Origin: Paraclostridium tenue
GTDB taxonomy: Bacteria; Bacillota; Clostridia; Peptostreptococcales; Peptostreptococcaceae
DNA length: 46,619 nucleotides
Assembly: GCF_039521565.1 (NCBI RefSeq)
Contig: NZ_BAAACP010000017.1
Span: 1 to 46,619, forward strand
Reading direction: 5' to 3'
Within the stretch, counting starts at the first letter, position 1. Each line of letters opens with the position of its first letter. The notes below the pieces were generated by a model, which worked only from the letters and a program-made list of their open reading frames with translations, was not told the DNA's origin and searched no databases. Positions 9,363 to 17,972 of the stretch are shown here, piece by piece. Made by a program: the position numbers and the translations under genes.

Positions 9363-11366
9363 TTATTTATCATATTCATCTTTATATAACTCATATATAT
9401 CTGAAAGTTCTAATTGTATTCTTTGTAAATCAACATGATAATCTTTATGCACTTTTTTATCTTCTTCTTCAACTAATTTATTAGGAAGTAAAACAGTAAA
9501 CTCTGTACCACTTTTTCCATCACTTTCTAAATATATTTGTCCATCCATTAACTCTACAAGTGACTTAACTAAACTAAGACCTATTCCACTACCTTCTTTT
9601 TTCCTTCTCATAGACTTGTCCCCTTGCACAAATCTATCAAATATTTTATCTTGAATATTAAGTGGAATTCCTATTCCATCATCTTTTACTTTTATACCAA
9701 CCCAAGTTTTATTACTAAAAATTTCAACTAAAATACTTCCACCTTCTTCGCTAAATTTTATAGCATTAGACAGTAAATTTAAAACTATTCTCTCTAGCAT
9801 ATCCGGATCACACTTTATATCAAGTTCTTCTACATCTGTATCAAATAAAACCTCAATGCCTTTTATATTTGCATAGCTTGCAACAGATAAGGTCATATCT
9901 TCAACGATTTTTACTATATTGTAATTATCAAATTCTGGATATTTAAATCCTACATCAAGTTTTGTAATATCAACTATATTGTCTATTAATCTAAGCATTC
10001 TTTTGCAATTTATATCTAAACAATCTTTATATTTTATATATATATCTTTAAAATTGCTTTTTTGTACACTAACACTTAATAATTGATTGGCTGAATATAT
10101 TATGTTTAAAGGTGTTTTTAATTCATGACTTATATTTGAGAAAAACTCATTTTTTATTACATCCTCTTGTTTAATTTTTTCATATTCTAATAAAGCTTTT
10201 TCTAATTCATATTTTTCTGATACATCTTTTATTGTTAAAACTCTATATTTTTTATTACATATTTCAAATAATTGGATTGAAATATCTAATATCTTATCAA
10301 TATCTTTAATATATATATCCTTACTATAACATCCAAACTCAGATATTTCACATTCAATCTCATTAATATTTAATTGACCTTTATATACTTTTTCTATATC
10401 AAATTTATTGCCTATTGTCATTTCTAAGTTATTAAAATACTTACTTTCTTTCATATCTTTTAAAGTTTTTGTATTTTTATATATTACATTGTAATTATCA
10501 TCACAAATTATAATATTACTGTGTTTATTTTCATCAATAATTTTTATAAATAGACTTCTCTGTTGATTTAAAATTTTATTTATTTTTATACTTTGACTAA
10601 GTTCAATAAATAATCCTAGTATAAAAATTATAAATCCTAAAAATATTGTTGAAGATGATGTTAGAGCTATTTCTTTGCTTGGATTTAATATATAATAAAA
10701 GTCATATATAGATTTTATTGAAAACATTAGTGCACTTGATCCAATCACACTATATATATAATCTTTTTTATGTAAACTTTTTGAAAAAAACTTAATTCCT
10801 ATTATTATATATAATATAGCTAAAAATATATTATAGTACTTATAAAAATTAACTATAACTAAATTATATGGATATATATAATTATACTCTATATACAGAG
10901 ATACTAAAGTTATTATTATTGTTATTAAAAATGCTTTTACTTTATTATTTATAATAATTCTTTTTAAATTATAAAAATTACTCACTGCTATATACACAAC
11001 ACTTACTCTTATAAAAGATGTTATTATTGCATAATATTCATGTAAATTAGGATATAAATAATTTAATGTATTTGAAATGCATATATCTAAAAAGAACATA
11101 GTATACATAAGCGACATTATAAATAATTCTTCTTTTTTATTACTCATATAAGATAACAAACAACTTAAAATACCAAGCATAGATAAAATCGCTATAAATA
11201 TCCTAATAAAATCAGTATTTGTCAATTCAAATATCGTCTTTGGACCTAAAAGTTCTATAAGTCTTAAAATATATCCTCCAAATACAAATATTGATATTAT
11301 AAGTATAACTACTATATCAATTCTTTTTTTTTCTTTTATATGTTCTAAAGTATTTGTATGCCCCAT
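9363..11366 (-). CDS. Membrane sensor histidine kinase (MASE3-like sensor, PAS-like, HisKA, HATPase)
   Basis: A 667-residue kinase. Residues about 17-262 hold roughly eight to nine hydrophobic segments resembling the MASE3 type of membrane sensor. A PAS-like segment follows (about 270-385). The dimerisation/phosphoacceptor helix is FFSNISHELKTP with His414. The ATPase domain has the N-box NLLSNAIKFS (Asn near 534), DDGIGIP and GSGIGLSLVKSLV, and it ends near residue 632. No receiver domain and no response regulator gene lie beside it, so its partner is encoded elsewhere. GGGGAAATAAT precedes the ATG. The signal is unknown. The MASE3 assignment is tentative, whereas the kinase assignment is firm. 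Confidence 0.88.
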   Translation of the reverse strand: MGHTNTLEHIKEKKRIDIVVILIISIFVFGGYILRLIELLGPKTIFELTNTDFIRIFIAILSMLGILSCLLSYMSNKKEELFIMSLMYTMFFLDICISNTLNYLYPNLHEYYAIITSFIRVSVVYIAVSNFYNLKRIIINNKVKAFLITIIITLVSLYIEYNYIYPYNLVIVNFYKYYNIFLAILYIIIGIKFFSKSLHKKDYIYSVIGSSALMFSIKSIYDFYYILNPSKEIALTSSSTIFLGFIIFILGLFIELSQSIKINKILNQQRSLFIKIIDENKHSNIIICDDNYNVIYKNTKTLKDMKESKYFNNLEMTIGNKFDIEKVYKGQLNINEIECEISEFGCYSKDIYIKDIDKILDISIQLFEICNKKYRVLTIKDVSEKYELEKALLEYEKIKQEDVIKNEFFSNISHELKTPLNIIYSANQLLSVSVQKSNFKDIYIKYKDCLDINCKRMLRLIDNIVDITKLDVGFKYPEFDNYNIVKIVEDMTLSVASYANIKGIEVLFDTDVEELDIKCDPDMLERIVLNLLSNAIKFSEEGGSILVEIFSNKTWVGIKVKDDGIGIPLNIQDKIFDRFVQGDKSMRRKKEGSGIGLSLVKSLVELMDGQIYLESDGKSGTEFTVLLPNKLVEEEDKKVHKDYHVDLQRIQLELSDIYELYKDEYDK

Positions 11367-11497
11367 ATTATTTCCCCTTTATTTGATAATTTATATATTT
11401 AAATTATAATGTATAGTTTATTAATTCCCATCATTTAATAGTCTTAAAACACTTAATTTTATTCATTCATTAAACTTCTTTATTTATTTTTAAAAAT

Positions 11498-11656
11498 CTA
11501 TTTTATTAACGGCTCATATATAAACTTTGGCATAGATGATGCTAGTAATCTAAAATCTTTACTTGTTTTTGGTATTTTAAAATCCTTTATAATAAATCTG
11601 TTTACATCGTCTACTACTACTGAAACATCACTTAAATCATTTTTTATGTATCCCAT
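11498..11656 (-). CDS. Small hypothetical protein, 52 residues
   Basis: An open frame beginning MGYIKNDLSDVS and ending PKFIYEPLIK, not recognised as any family. It lies between the clpB terminator and the sensor kinase gene. The stretch is richer in G and C than its flanks and uses codons common in neighbouring genes, which favours coding. Against it, no clear Shine-Dalgarno sequence precedes the ATG, and an in-frame stop 11 codons upstream rules out a longer start. It could be a real small protein or a gene remnant. Confidence 0.35.
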   Translation of the reverse strand: MGYIKNDLSDVSVVVDDVNRFIIKDFKIPKTSKDFRLLASSMPKFIYEPLIK

Positions 11657-11690
11657 TTTTAGTTTTTGTTTATTAAGTATATATTAACAT

Positions 11691-11722
11691 AAAAAAAGTA
11701 CTATCTAAAATTTAGATAGTAC
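11691..11722 (-). terminator. Intrinsic terminator of clpB
   Basis: A 12-bp stem (11698-11709 with 11711-11722) is followed on the minus strand by seven T residues. It lies 32 bp beyond the clpB stop codon. Confidence 0.85.
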
Positions 11723-11754
11723 CTTTAAACTAAATTAATATTCTATTTTACCTC

Positions 11755-14349
11755 TTACTTTACAGATACTTTTATATTATCATTTTCCTCATCTACTATT
11801 ATAGTACATCCGTTATATATCTCACCAGCTATTAACTTCTTAGCTATCATAGTCTCCAATACATTGCTTATATATCTTTTTAATGGTCTTGCTCCGTAAA
11901 TAGGATCGTAACCTTCTTTAACCATTATGTCTTTTGCACTATCCGTAACTTCAACTTTTATATCTTTATCATGTAATCTATTTTTTAAAGACTTCATGAA
12001 TATATCTATTATTTGCTTGATTCCTTCTTTATCTAATGGTTTAAACATTATAATATCATCAACTCTATTTAAAAACTCTGGCTTAAATCTCATTTTCATT
12101 TCATTCATAACTAACTCTTTAGCTTCATCATTTATATTTTCACCAGCTTCTAATAAATATGAACTACCTATATTTGAAGTCATTATTATTATAGTGTTTT
12201 TAAAATCTACTGTTTTACCTTTATTGTCAGTAAGTCTTCCATCATCTAATATTTGAAGGAATAAGTTAAATACATCTTCATGTGCTTTTTCTATCTCGTC
12301 AAATAATATTACAGAATATGGATTTCTTCTAACAGCTTCTGTTAATTGTCCACCTTCTTCATATCCTATGTATCCTGGAGGTGGTCCTATAAGTCTAGAT
12401 ACTGCATGTTTTTCCATGTATTCAGACATGTCTATTCTTATTATATTCTCTTCACTATCAAATAAGTTGTTAGCTAAAGTTTTTGCAAGTTCTGTTTTAC
12501 CAACTCCTGTAGGTCCTAAGAATATAAATGAACCTATTGGCTTATTCTCATCTTTAAGTCCTGCACGAGCACGAATTACTGCATTACTTACAGCAGTTAC
12601 TGCTTCATCTTGACCGATTACTCTTTTGTGAAGCTCATCTTCTAATTTTAATAGTTTTTCTCTTTCTCCTTCTACAAGCTTAGTAACTGGTATTCCTGTC
12701 CACTTAGCAACTATTTGAGATATTTCATTTTCAGTAACTTCTTCTTTTAGTAATGCATTTTCATAACTTTCACTAATTTTTTGTTCATGTTCTTTTATTT
12801 GCTCTTCTAGCTTTGGTATTATACCGTATTTTAATTCTGCTGCTTTATTAAAATCATATTCTCTTTCATATTTTTCTACATTACCTTTAGCTTCATCAAG
12901 CTTAGCTTTTAAATTTCTAATCTCTAATATTTGACTTTTTTCTTTTTCATACTTAGCAGTCATTTCATCGTTCTTAGATTTTAACTCAGCTAATTCTTTG
13001 CTTAAGTTTTCAAGTCTTATTTTACTTTTTTCATCATTTTCTTTAAGTAATGCTTCTCTTTCTGTTTCTAATGTTAATAATCTTCTTCTAACAACATCTA
13101 ATTCTGTTGGAAGAGAATCTATTTCACTTCTTATCATTGCTCCAGCTTCGTCTATTAAATCTATTGCTTTATCTGGTAAGAATCTATCTTGTATATATCT
13201 ATCTGAAAGTTTTGCTGCTGCAACTATTGCACTATCATGTATTCTTATACCATGATGTATTTCAAATCTTTCTTTAAGACCACGAAGTATTGATATTGTA
13301 TCACTTACACTAGGTTCTTCAGCCATAACTGGTTGGAAACGTCTTTCAAGTGCTTTATCTTTTTCTATATATTGTCTATATTCATCAAATGTAGTTGCAC
13401 CTATACAATTTAACTCTCCTCTTGCTAACATTGGTTTTATTAAGTTTCCGGCATCCATGGCACCATCAGTTTTTCCAGCGCCAACTATTGTGTGTATCTC
13501 ATCTATAAATAGTATTATCTTACCTTCAGAACCTTGAACTTCTTTAAGTACTGCTTTTAATCTTTCTTCAAATTCTCCTCTATATTTAGCTCCTGCAATT
13601 AAAGCTCCCATATCTAATGAGAATATTACCTTATCTTTTAATCCTTCAGGAACATCTCCTCTTACTATTCTTTCAGCTAATCCTTCAACTATTGCTGTTT
13701 TACCAACTCCAGGTTCTCCTATTAAAACTGGGTTATTTTTAGTTCTTCTTGATAAAATTCTTACAACTCTTCTTATTTCTTCATCTCTTCCTATTACAGG
13801 GTCTAATTTATTCTTTTTAGCTAATTCTACTAAGTTAGTAGCATATCTTTCTAATGCTTCATATGTTCCTTCTGGGTCATTAGTTTCAACTCTTTGATTT
13901 CCTCTAATCTTTGATAAGACATTTAAAAAATCATTTTTATTTAAATTAAATTGTTTAAATATTTTTCCCACATTAGTTTTAGCTTCTGTCTCCATCATTG
14001 CAATCATAATATGTTCTACACTTATGTATGCATCTTTAAATTCCTTAGATATTTCTTCAGCTTTTATTAATACTTCATTTATTTTTCTTGTAGCTGTTAC
14101 CCCTTGTGAGCTTATTCCTTCACCATGTACTTGTGGTAATTTGTTTAGTTCTGTATTTATACTATTATTTAATGATGCTATAGATATATTCATTTTTTCT
14201 AATATATTTGGAATCAGTCCATCTTCTTGATTTACAAGTGCACTTAATAAATGAATTACATCTACTTGTTGATTGTTATTTTTTACTGCTATATCATAAG
14301 CTTCGTTTAAGCCTTTTTGTACTCTTACTGTCATTTTCTCTATGTTCAT
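11755..14349 (-). CDS. clpB: ATP-dependent disaggregase ClpB
   Basis: An 864-residue Hsp100 chaperone. Domains in order: Clp N-domain (1-150), first AAA+ module with Walker A GEPGVGKT (211-218) and Walker B ILFIDEIHT, a long coiled-coil middle domain (about 405-525) that distinguishes ClpB from ClpA/ClpC, then a second AAA+ module with GPTGVGKT (about 611-618), the sensor/arginine region and the C-terminal D2-small domain. It solubilises aggregated proteins together with DnaK in the cytoplasm. Length is normal for the family. GTGGAGGAATTTTAAT precedes the ATG. Upstream lie a sigma-A-type promoter and a CIRCE element, so it is very likely repressed by HrcA and induced by heat. It is a single-gene unit with its own terminator. 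Confidence 0.97.
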   Translation of the reverse strand: MNIEKMTVRVQKGLNEAYDIAVKNNNQQVDVIHLLSALVNQEDGLIPNILEKMNISIASLNNSINTELNKLPQVHGEGISSQGVTATRKINEVLIKAEEISKEFKDAYISVEHIMIAMMETEAKTNVGKIFKQFNLNKNDFLNVLSKIRGNQRVETNDPEGTYEALERYATNLVELAKKNKLDPVIGRDEEIRRVVRILSRRTKNNPVLIGEPGVGKTAIVEGLAERIVRGDVPEGLKDKVIFSLDMGALIAGAKYRGEFEERLKAVLKEVQGSEGKIILFIDEIHTIVGAGKTDGAMDAGNLIKPMLARGELNCIGATTFDEYRQYIEKDKALERRFQPVMAEEPSVSDTISILRGLKERFEIHHGIRIHDSAIVAAAKLSDRYIQDRFLPDKAIDLIDEAGAMIRSEIDSLPTELDVVRRRLLTLETEREALLKENDEKSKIRLENLSKELAELKSKNDEMTAKYEKEKSQILEIRNLKAKLDEAKGNVEKYEREYDFNKAAELKYGIIPKLEEQIKEHEQKISESYENALLKEEVTENEISQIVAKWTGIPVTKLVEGEREKLLKLEDELHKRVIGQDEAVTAVSNAVIRARAGLKDENKPIGSFIFLGPTGVGKTELAKTLANNLFDSEENIIRIDMSEYMEKHAVSRLIGPPPGYIGYEEGGQLTEAVRRNPYSVILFDEIEKAHEDVFNLFLQILDDGRLTDNKGKTVDFKNTIIIMTSNIGSSYLLEAGENINDEAKELVMNEMKMRFKPEFLNRVDDIIMFKPLDKEGIKQIIDIFMKSLKNRLHDKDIKVEVTDSAKDIMVKEGYDPIYGARPLKRYISNVLETMIAKKLIAGEIYNGCTIIVDEENDNIKVSVK

Positions 14350-14419
14350 ATTAAAATTCCTCCACTATTAAGTTTTATGTTACCTATTTTTTAATAGTAA
14401 AATTTAAAATCTATATTTG

Positions 14420-14446
14420 TTATCACTCTCTTCGGTAGAGTGCTAA
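14420..14446 (-). promoter_or_regulatory. CIRCE operator (HrcA site) upstream of clpB
   Basis: TTATCACTC-N9-GAGTGCTAA matches the CIRCE consensus TTAGCACTC-N9-GAGTGCTAA with one mismatch in one arm. It lies about 15 bp downstream of the clpB -10 box, where bound HrcA would block transcription. Confidence 0.92.
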
Positions 14447-14461
14447 TAATTTGTTATTAAT

Positions 14462-14490
14462 AATATATACATATATTTACATTTTGTCAA
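14462..14490 (-). promoter_or_regulatory. Sigma-A promoter of clpB
   Basis: On the minus strand TTGACA (14490-14485), a 17-bp spacer and TATATT (14467-14462) form a near-consensus vegetative promoter. The CIRCE operator is immediately downstream. Confidence 0.85.
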
Positions 14491-14578
14491 TAAAATTTTT
14501 AAATTTTTTACTAGTTTTATTAATAGGTATTTAAATTCATTATTTAACTTTTAAATATGATTAATAAGCCAAAAATAT

Positions 14579-14607
14579 TTGAATAGGTTTTCCTCGTGTG
14601 GTAAAAT
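14579..14607 (+). promoter_or_regulatory. Putative sigma-A promoter of the universal stress protein gene
   Basis: TTGAAT (14579-14584), a 17-bp spacer and TAAAAT (14602-14607, preceded by TGG) lie just ahead of the ribosome binding site of the uspA-like gene. It is divergent from the clpB promoter about 90 bp away. Confidence 0.55.
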
Positions 14608-14630
14608 AGAAAAAAAAAGGATGTGATTAT

Positions 14631-15044
14631 ATGAAGAAGATTTTAGTCCCTATCGATGGTAGTGAAAGAAGTAAAAAATCCTTAGATTTTGTCTTAAGTA
14701 AGTATCCAAAAGATAAGTTTAGCATAACACTAATGAGTGTTAATGATGTGAGTCTAACCAATATAACAAATCCAATGCTTATAGATATTAAAATGAAAGA
14801 ATCTCAAAAGAAAGTAAATTGTCTATTAGAAAGTTTAAAAGATCAGTTAGCAGAATATGAAGTAGAAACATATACAGTATTTGGAGATCCTGGTCCAGAG
14901 ATTATAAAAAAATCAGTAGATGATGATTTTGATTTAATAATTATGACTAAATCAACAAAAAAACATTTTATAGATTCTATAGGTTCTGTAACTTTATATG
15001 TAGTAAAAAAATCTAAATGCACTGTTGTTATAGTTCCTGAATAA
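14631..15044 (+). CDS. Universal stress protein, UspA family
   Basis: A 137-residue single-domain Usp. It opens MKKILVPIDGSERSKKSL, the usual nucleotide-binding strand and Asp. It has GDPGPEIIKKS (about 84-94) and ends DSIGSVTLYVVKKSKCTVVIVPE. The ATP-loop pattern G-x2-G-x9-G-(S/T) seen in ATP-binding members is only partly kept: the final GSV is present, but MTKSTKKHF replaces the earlier glycines, so it may not bind ATP. GGATGTGAT precedes the ATG. It is one of only two plus-strand genes, is divergent from clpB, and ends at a strong terminator. Its role in stress survival is inferred from the family. Confidence 0.88.
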   Translation: MKKILVPIDGSERSKKSLDFVLSKYPKDKFSITLMSVNDVSLTNITNPMLIDIKMKESQKKVNCLLESLKDQLAEYEVETYTVFGDPGPEIIKKSVDDDFDLIIMTKSTKKHFIDSIGSVTLYVVKKSKCTVVIVPE

Positions 15045-15090
15045 ATTATTTGTACAATAATAGTTTTAAGAAATAAAATATAGAATAGTT

Positions 15091-15125
15091 AAAGGAGCAT
15101 TAATTATTAATGCTCCTTTTTTATT
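15091..15125. terminator. Bidirectional terminator between the usp and symporter genes
   Basis: A 14-bp perfect stem (15091-15104 with 15106-15119) is followed by a T-run on the plus strand and preceded by A residues. It serves the converging usp (plus) and symporter (minus) genes. Confidence 0.85.
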
Positions 15126-15184
15126 AATATTAATAGACTTCTATATTACCATATGACCCTATTATTATTTACCTATTTTAATAC

Positions 15185-16588
15185 CTAAGTTGTAGGATTC
15201 TTCTTTTTATCCTTAGAGCTTATTCCCCCATTTTTTTTAATAAATTCATTATGAACAGTCTTAACAGTTCCAGTAAGAGCTAATAATGCAACTAAGTTAG
15301 GAATTACCATAAGTCCATTAAACATATCCGACATTGTCCATACAATAGATACTTCTCCTAATGTTCCAAGTAATACACAAATACATACAAGTACTCCATA
15401 TATCTTAACAGCCTTTGCTCCAAATAGATATTTTATATTCGCTTCTCCAAAGAAGTACCATCCAATAATAGTAGAAAATGCAAAGAAGAACATACAAATA
15501 GCTATAAATATATCTCCAAACTTACCAAATACTGATGAGAACCCTGCTTGAGTAAGTGCAGTACCTATGATAGAACCATCTGGAGTTACTGAACGAGTCG
15601 TAATGATAACTAAAGCTGTTAAATTTAATATAACAAAAGTATCTATGAATACTCCCATCATAGCAACAAATCCTTGTTCTGATGGATGATCAACTTTTGC
15701 CACTGCATGAGCATGTGGTGTAGAACCCATACCAGCTTCATTTGAAAACAGTCCACGTGCAACACCTTTACTCATAGCCTTTTGGATAGTAGCTCCAATA
15801 ACACCTCCTGCTATTGATTGAGGTGCAAATGCTCCTACAAATATTTCTTGGAATGCTAAAGGAATATTTCTAAAGTTAACTAAAATAACAATTAAAGATC
15901 CTATAATATAAAATAATGCCATTATTGGTACGATTGTTTCTGTAACTTTAGCTATTCTACTAATACCTCCTGAAAACACTACAAAGGATAATGCTGCTAA
16001 TATGAAACCTATTATAATTGGTTTTATACCAAACGCAGTATCAAATGCAGCTGCAATAGAATTTGATTGTACTGCATTTCCCATAAATCCTAGAGCTAAT
16101 ATAATAAATATTGCAAATAAGCTTGCTAAAATCTTCCCGAATTTACCTTTAAATGCTCCTTCTATATAATAAACTGGACCACCTGTTACTGTTTTATCTT
16201 CGCCAACTTGCTTATACTTTTGTGCCATTACAGCTTCTGCATAAATTGTTGCCATACCAAAGAATGCACTAACCCACATCCAAAATATTGCTCCAGGTCC
16301 TCCAACTGCAATTGCAGTAGCTGCTCCTGCTAAGTTACCAGTACCAACTTGTGCTGCTATTGCTGTAGCTAGTGACTGAAACTGTGACATTCCGTCTGCA
16401 CCAGCTTTTTCACTCTTTTTAAATAGGCCTCCAAAAGTTCTTCTGAATCCTTCTCCAAAACCTCTAACTTGAATAAATTTTAATTGAATTGTATACCATA
16501 TGCCTGTTCCTACAAGTAAAAATAATAGGATATTTTTATCCCATAAGATACCATTTACAGCATCTACAATTTTTGATACTACTTCCAT
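15185..16588 (-). CDS. Sodium:alanine/glycine symporter (AGCS family)
   Basis: A 467-residue inner-membrane protein with about ten or more membrane helices. The family signature is clear: VGTGNLAGAATAIAVGGPGAIFWMW, then FFGMATIYAEAVMAQKYK and SNEAGMGSTPHAHAVAKV. It imports alanine or glycine with Na+, consistent with amino-acid fermentation. An in-frame ATG at 16636 would add 16 residues (MKNLAMLN...), but GAGGGGGGAG (16604-16595) lies six nt before the ATG at 16588, so MEVVSKIVD is the preferred start. No co-transcribed gene is seen. The exact amino acid cannot be read from sequence. Confidence 0.93.
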   Translation of the reverse strand: MEVVSKIVDAVNGILWDKNILLFLLVGTGIWYTIQLKFIQVRGFGEGFRRTFGGLFKKSEKAGADGMSQFQSLATAIAAQVGTGNLAGAATAIAVGGPGAIFWMWVSAFFGMATIYAEAVMAQKYKQVGEDKTVTGGPVYYIEGAFKGKFGKILASLFAIFIILALGFMGNAVQSNSIAAAFDTAFGIKPIIIGFILAALSFVVFSGGISRIAKVTETIVPIMALFYIIGSLIVILVNFRNIPLAFQEIFVGAFAPQSIAGGVIGATIQKAMSKGVARGLFSNEAGMGSTPHAHAVAKVDHPSEQGFVAMMGVFIDTFVILNLTALVIITTRSVTPDGSIIGTALTQAGFSSVFGKFGDIFIAICMFFFAFSTIIGWYFFGEANIKYLFGAKAVKIYGVLVCICVLLGTLGEVSIVWTMSDMFNGLMVIPNLVALLALTGTVKTVHNEFIKKNGGISSKDKKKNPTT

Positions 16589-16636
16589 TGCAAACTCCCC
16601 CCTCGTTATTGAATTTAGCATGGCTAAGTTTTTCAT

Positions 16637-17053
16637 TTAAATCCACAACCTGACTTATATTTATATCAAAGAATTTTTCAAATATTATTATGGATTTTAT
16701 ATATAACTACTTATGTATGAAAAATTCAGTGATAACATAAAAACTAATATTCTATAACTTAATGGACTTCTTTGACGAGTTTACTTATGAATTATGTCTA
16801 AGTTATCTTATCTATAGTTTAACTTAGTGATTGTAATTTGAATTGATATTATTAGAAATAATAAATACTATTTATATCTATATTGTATATATTTTTTTTG
16901 ATTTTCACAATATAAATATAGTCATTATCAATTTTTATAACATTAAATATAGATCTTATCTATATTTAATGTTATAAAAATATAATTTACATGTGCAAAG
17001 TTAAATTTCCTTTTTTAATACTATATACATAAATATAAATAGTATGACTAAAT
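16637..17053. other. Noncoding AT-rich stretch upstream of the symporter gene
   Basis: No gene or recognised riboswitch is seen here. Contents are a short inverted repeat TAAGTTA/TAACTTA (16799-16805 and 16820-16826) and a long hairpin at 16932-16980 (23-bp stem, 3-nt loop) flanked by T and A runs. The hairpin has the TTTTT...AAAAA polarity, so it is not a typical intrinsic terminator. Confidence 0.5.
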
Positions 17054-17089
17054 AAAAAAGGTATTGATTATTCATCAAATACCTTTTTT
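17054..17089 (-). terminator. Intrinsic terminator of the flavoprotein gene
   Basis: AAAAAAGGTATT and its complement, with one bulge, form a hairpin ending in T-runs 49 bp beyond the flavoprotein stop codon. Confidence 0.75.
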
Positions 17090-17137
17090 AATTATTTTAT
17101 TTTTATAAGTTTTATATTTAAAAGCTTGTTTTAATTC

Positions 17138-17758
17138 TTATCTAATAAAATTAGTTCTTAATCTATCTTCTTTTTCAGGTATATTTATACCATTTGCTTT
17201 TCCTAATTCAATACATTTCATTAACCATGCCATGTTATTTCCTAAAACACGCATAGTTTGCATACCTTCTAAATCTTTTCTAACCTCATCTGGATTACTT
17301 CCATGAACCATATTCCAATACTGAGAACTTACCACTGGCATATTATTTATTGTAAAATATTTATTAATTTGATCAAAAGTCGCAGTAGTTCCTCCTCTTC
17401 TAGCACTTGTTATACATGCTCCTGGTTTATATGCAAGATGTTTTCCTCCACTATAAAATGCTCTATCTAAAAATGAAGTTAATGCACCAGATGCTGCTGC
17501 ATAGTGAACTGGAGATCCAAATACAAATCCATCTACTTCTTTTGCTTTCTCTGTAAATTCATTTACTACATCATCCATAAAGCATTTTCCATTTTTATAG
17601 CATGAACCACATCCTATACATCCACAGATTGGTTTAGTTCCTACTTGAAATATCTCTGTTTTTATTCCATTTTCTTCTAATGATTTAGCTACTTCTGTAA
17701 GTGCGGTATAAGTACATCCTTTTAAATGAGGACTTCCATTTACTAATAATACTTTCAT
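17138..17758 (-). CDS. NAD(P)H-dependent flavin oxidoreductase, iron-sulfur flavoprotein-like
   Basis: A 206-residue flavodoxin-fold protein of the NADPH-dependent FMN reductase family. The N-terminal LLVNGSPHLKGCTYTAL is the FMN phosphate loop. A compact Cys cluster follows (CGCIGCGSCYKNGKC, about 45-59), as in iron-sulfur flavoproteins. GSPVHYAAASGALTSFLDR (about 80-98) is the flavin-contact segment. It probably transfers electrons from NAD(P)H through FMN to an unknown acceptor. Whether an Fe-S cluster is bound cannot be settled from sequence. GGGAGAG precedes the ATG. It is a single-gene unit with terminators on both sides. Confidence 0.85.
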   Translation of the reverse strand: MKVLLVNGSPHLKGCTYTALTEVAKSLEENGIKTEIFQVGTKPICGCIGCGSCYKNGKCFMDDVVNEFTEKAKEVDGFVFGSPVHYAAASGALTSFLDRAFYSGGKHLAYKPGACITSARRGGTTATFDQINKYFTINNMPVVSSQYWNMVHGSNPDEVRKDLEGMQTMRVLGNNMAWLMKCIELGKANGINIPEKEDRLRTNFIR

Positions 17759-17838
17759 GTTTTTCTCTCCCTTTAAAAAATTACTTTTTGGCTTTATACA
17801 TTACGATTATATCACAAAAGATATTCTTTAAATTATAT

Positions 17839-17863
17839 AAAAATACCTTATTTAGGTATTTTT
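17839..17863. terminator. Short hairpin between the MFS and flavoprotein genes
   Basis: AAAAATACCT and AGGTATTTTT form a 10-bp stem with a 5-nt loop and A/T-runs on each side. It may back up the adjacent MFS terminator. Confidence 0.5.
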
Positions 17864-17870
17864 AATCCAA

Positions 17871-17906
17871 AAAAGATATTGACATAAAATCATGCCAATA
17901 TCTTTT
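17871..17906 (-). terminator. Intrinsic terminator of the MFS gene
   Basis: An 11-bp stem (17871-17881 with 17896-17906), extended by three pairs after one mismatch, is followed on the minus strand by six T residues. It lies 67 bp beyond the MFS stop codon. Confidence 0.75.
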
Positions 17907-17972
17907 CTTAGATTTTAATGATGGGTAAAAAGTTTGATTTTTAAAATCCATAAAATATAATTTAGTTGCTCT

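Noticed and set aside
16932..16980. Long hairpin as terminator of the flavoprotein gene
   Set aside because: Polarity is T-run before and A-run after the stem, and a proper terminator already exists at 17054-17089.
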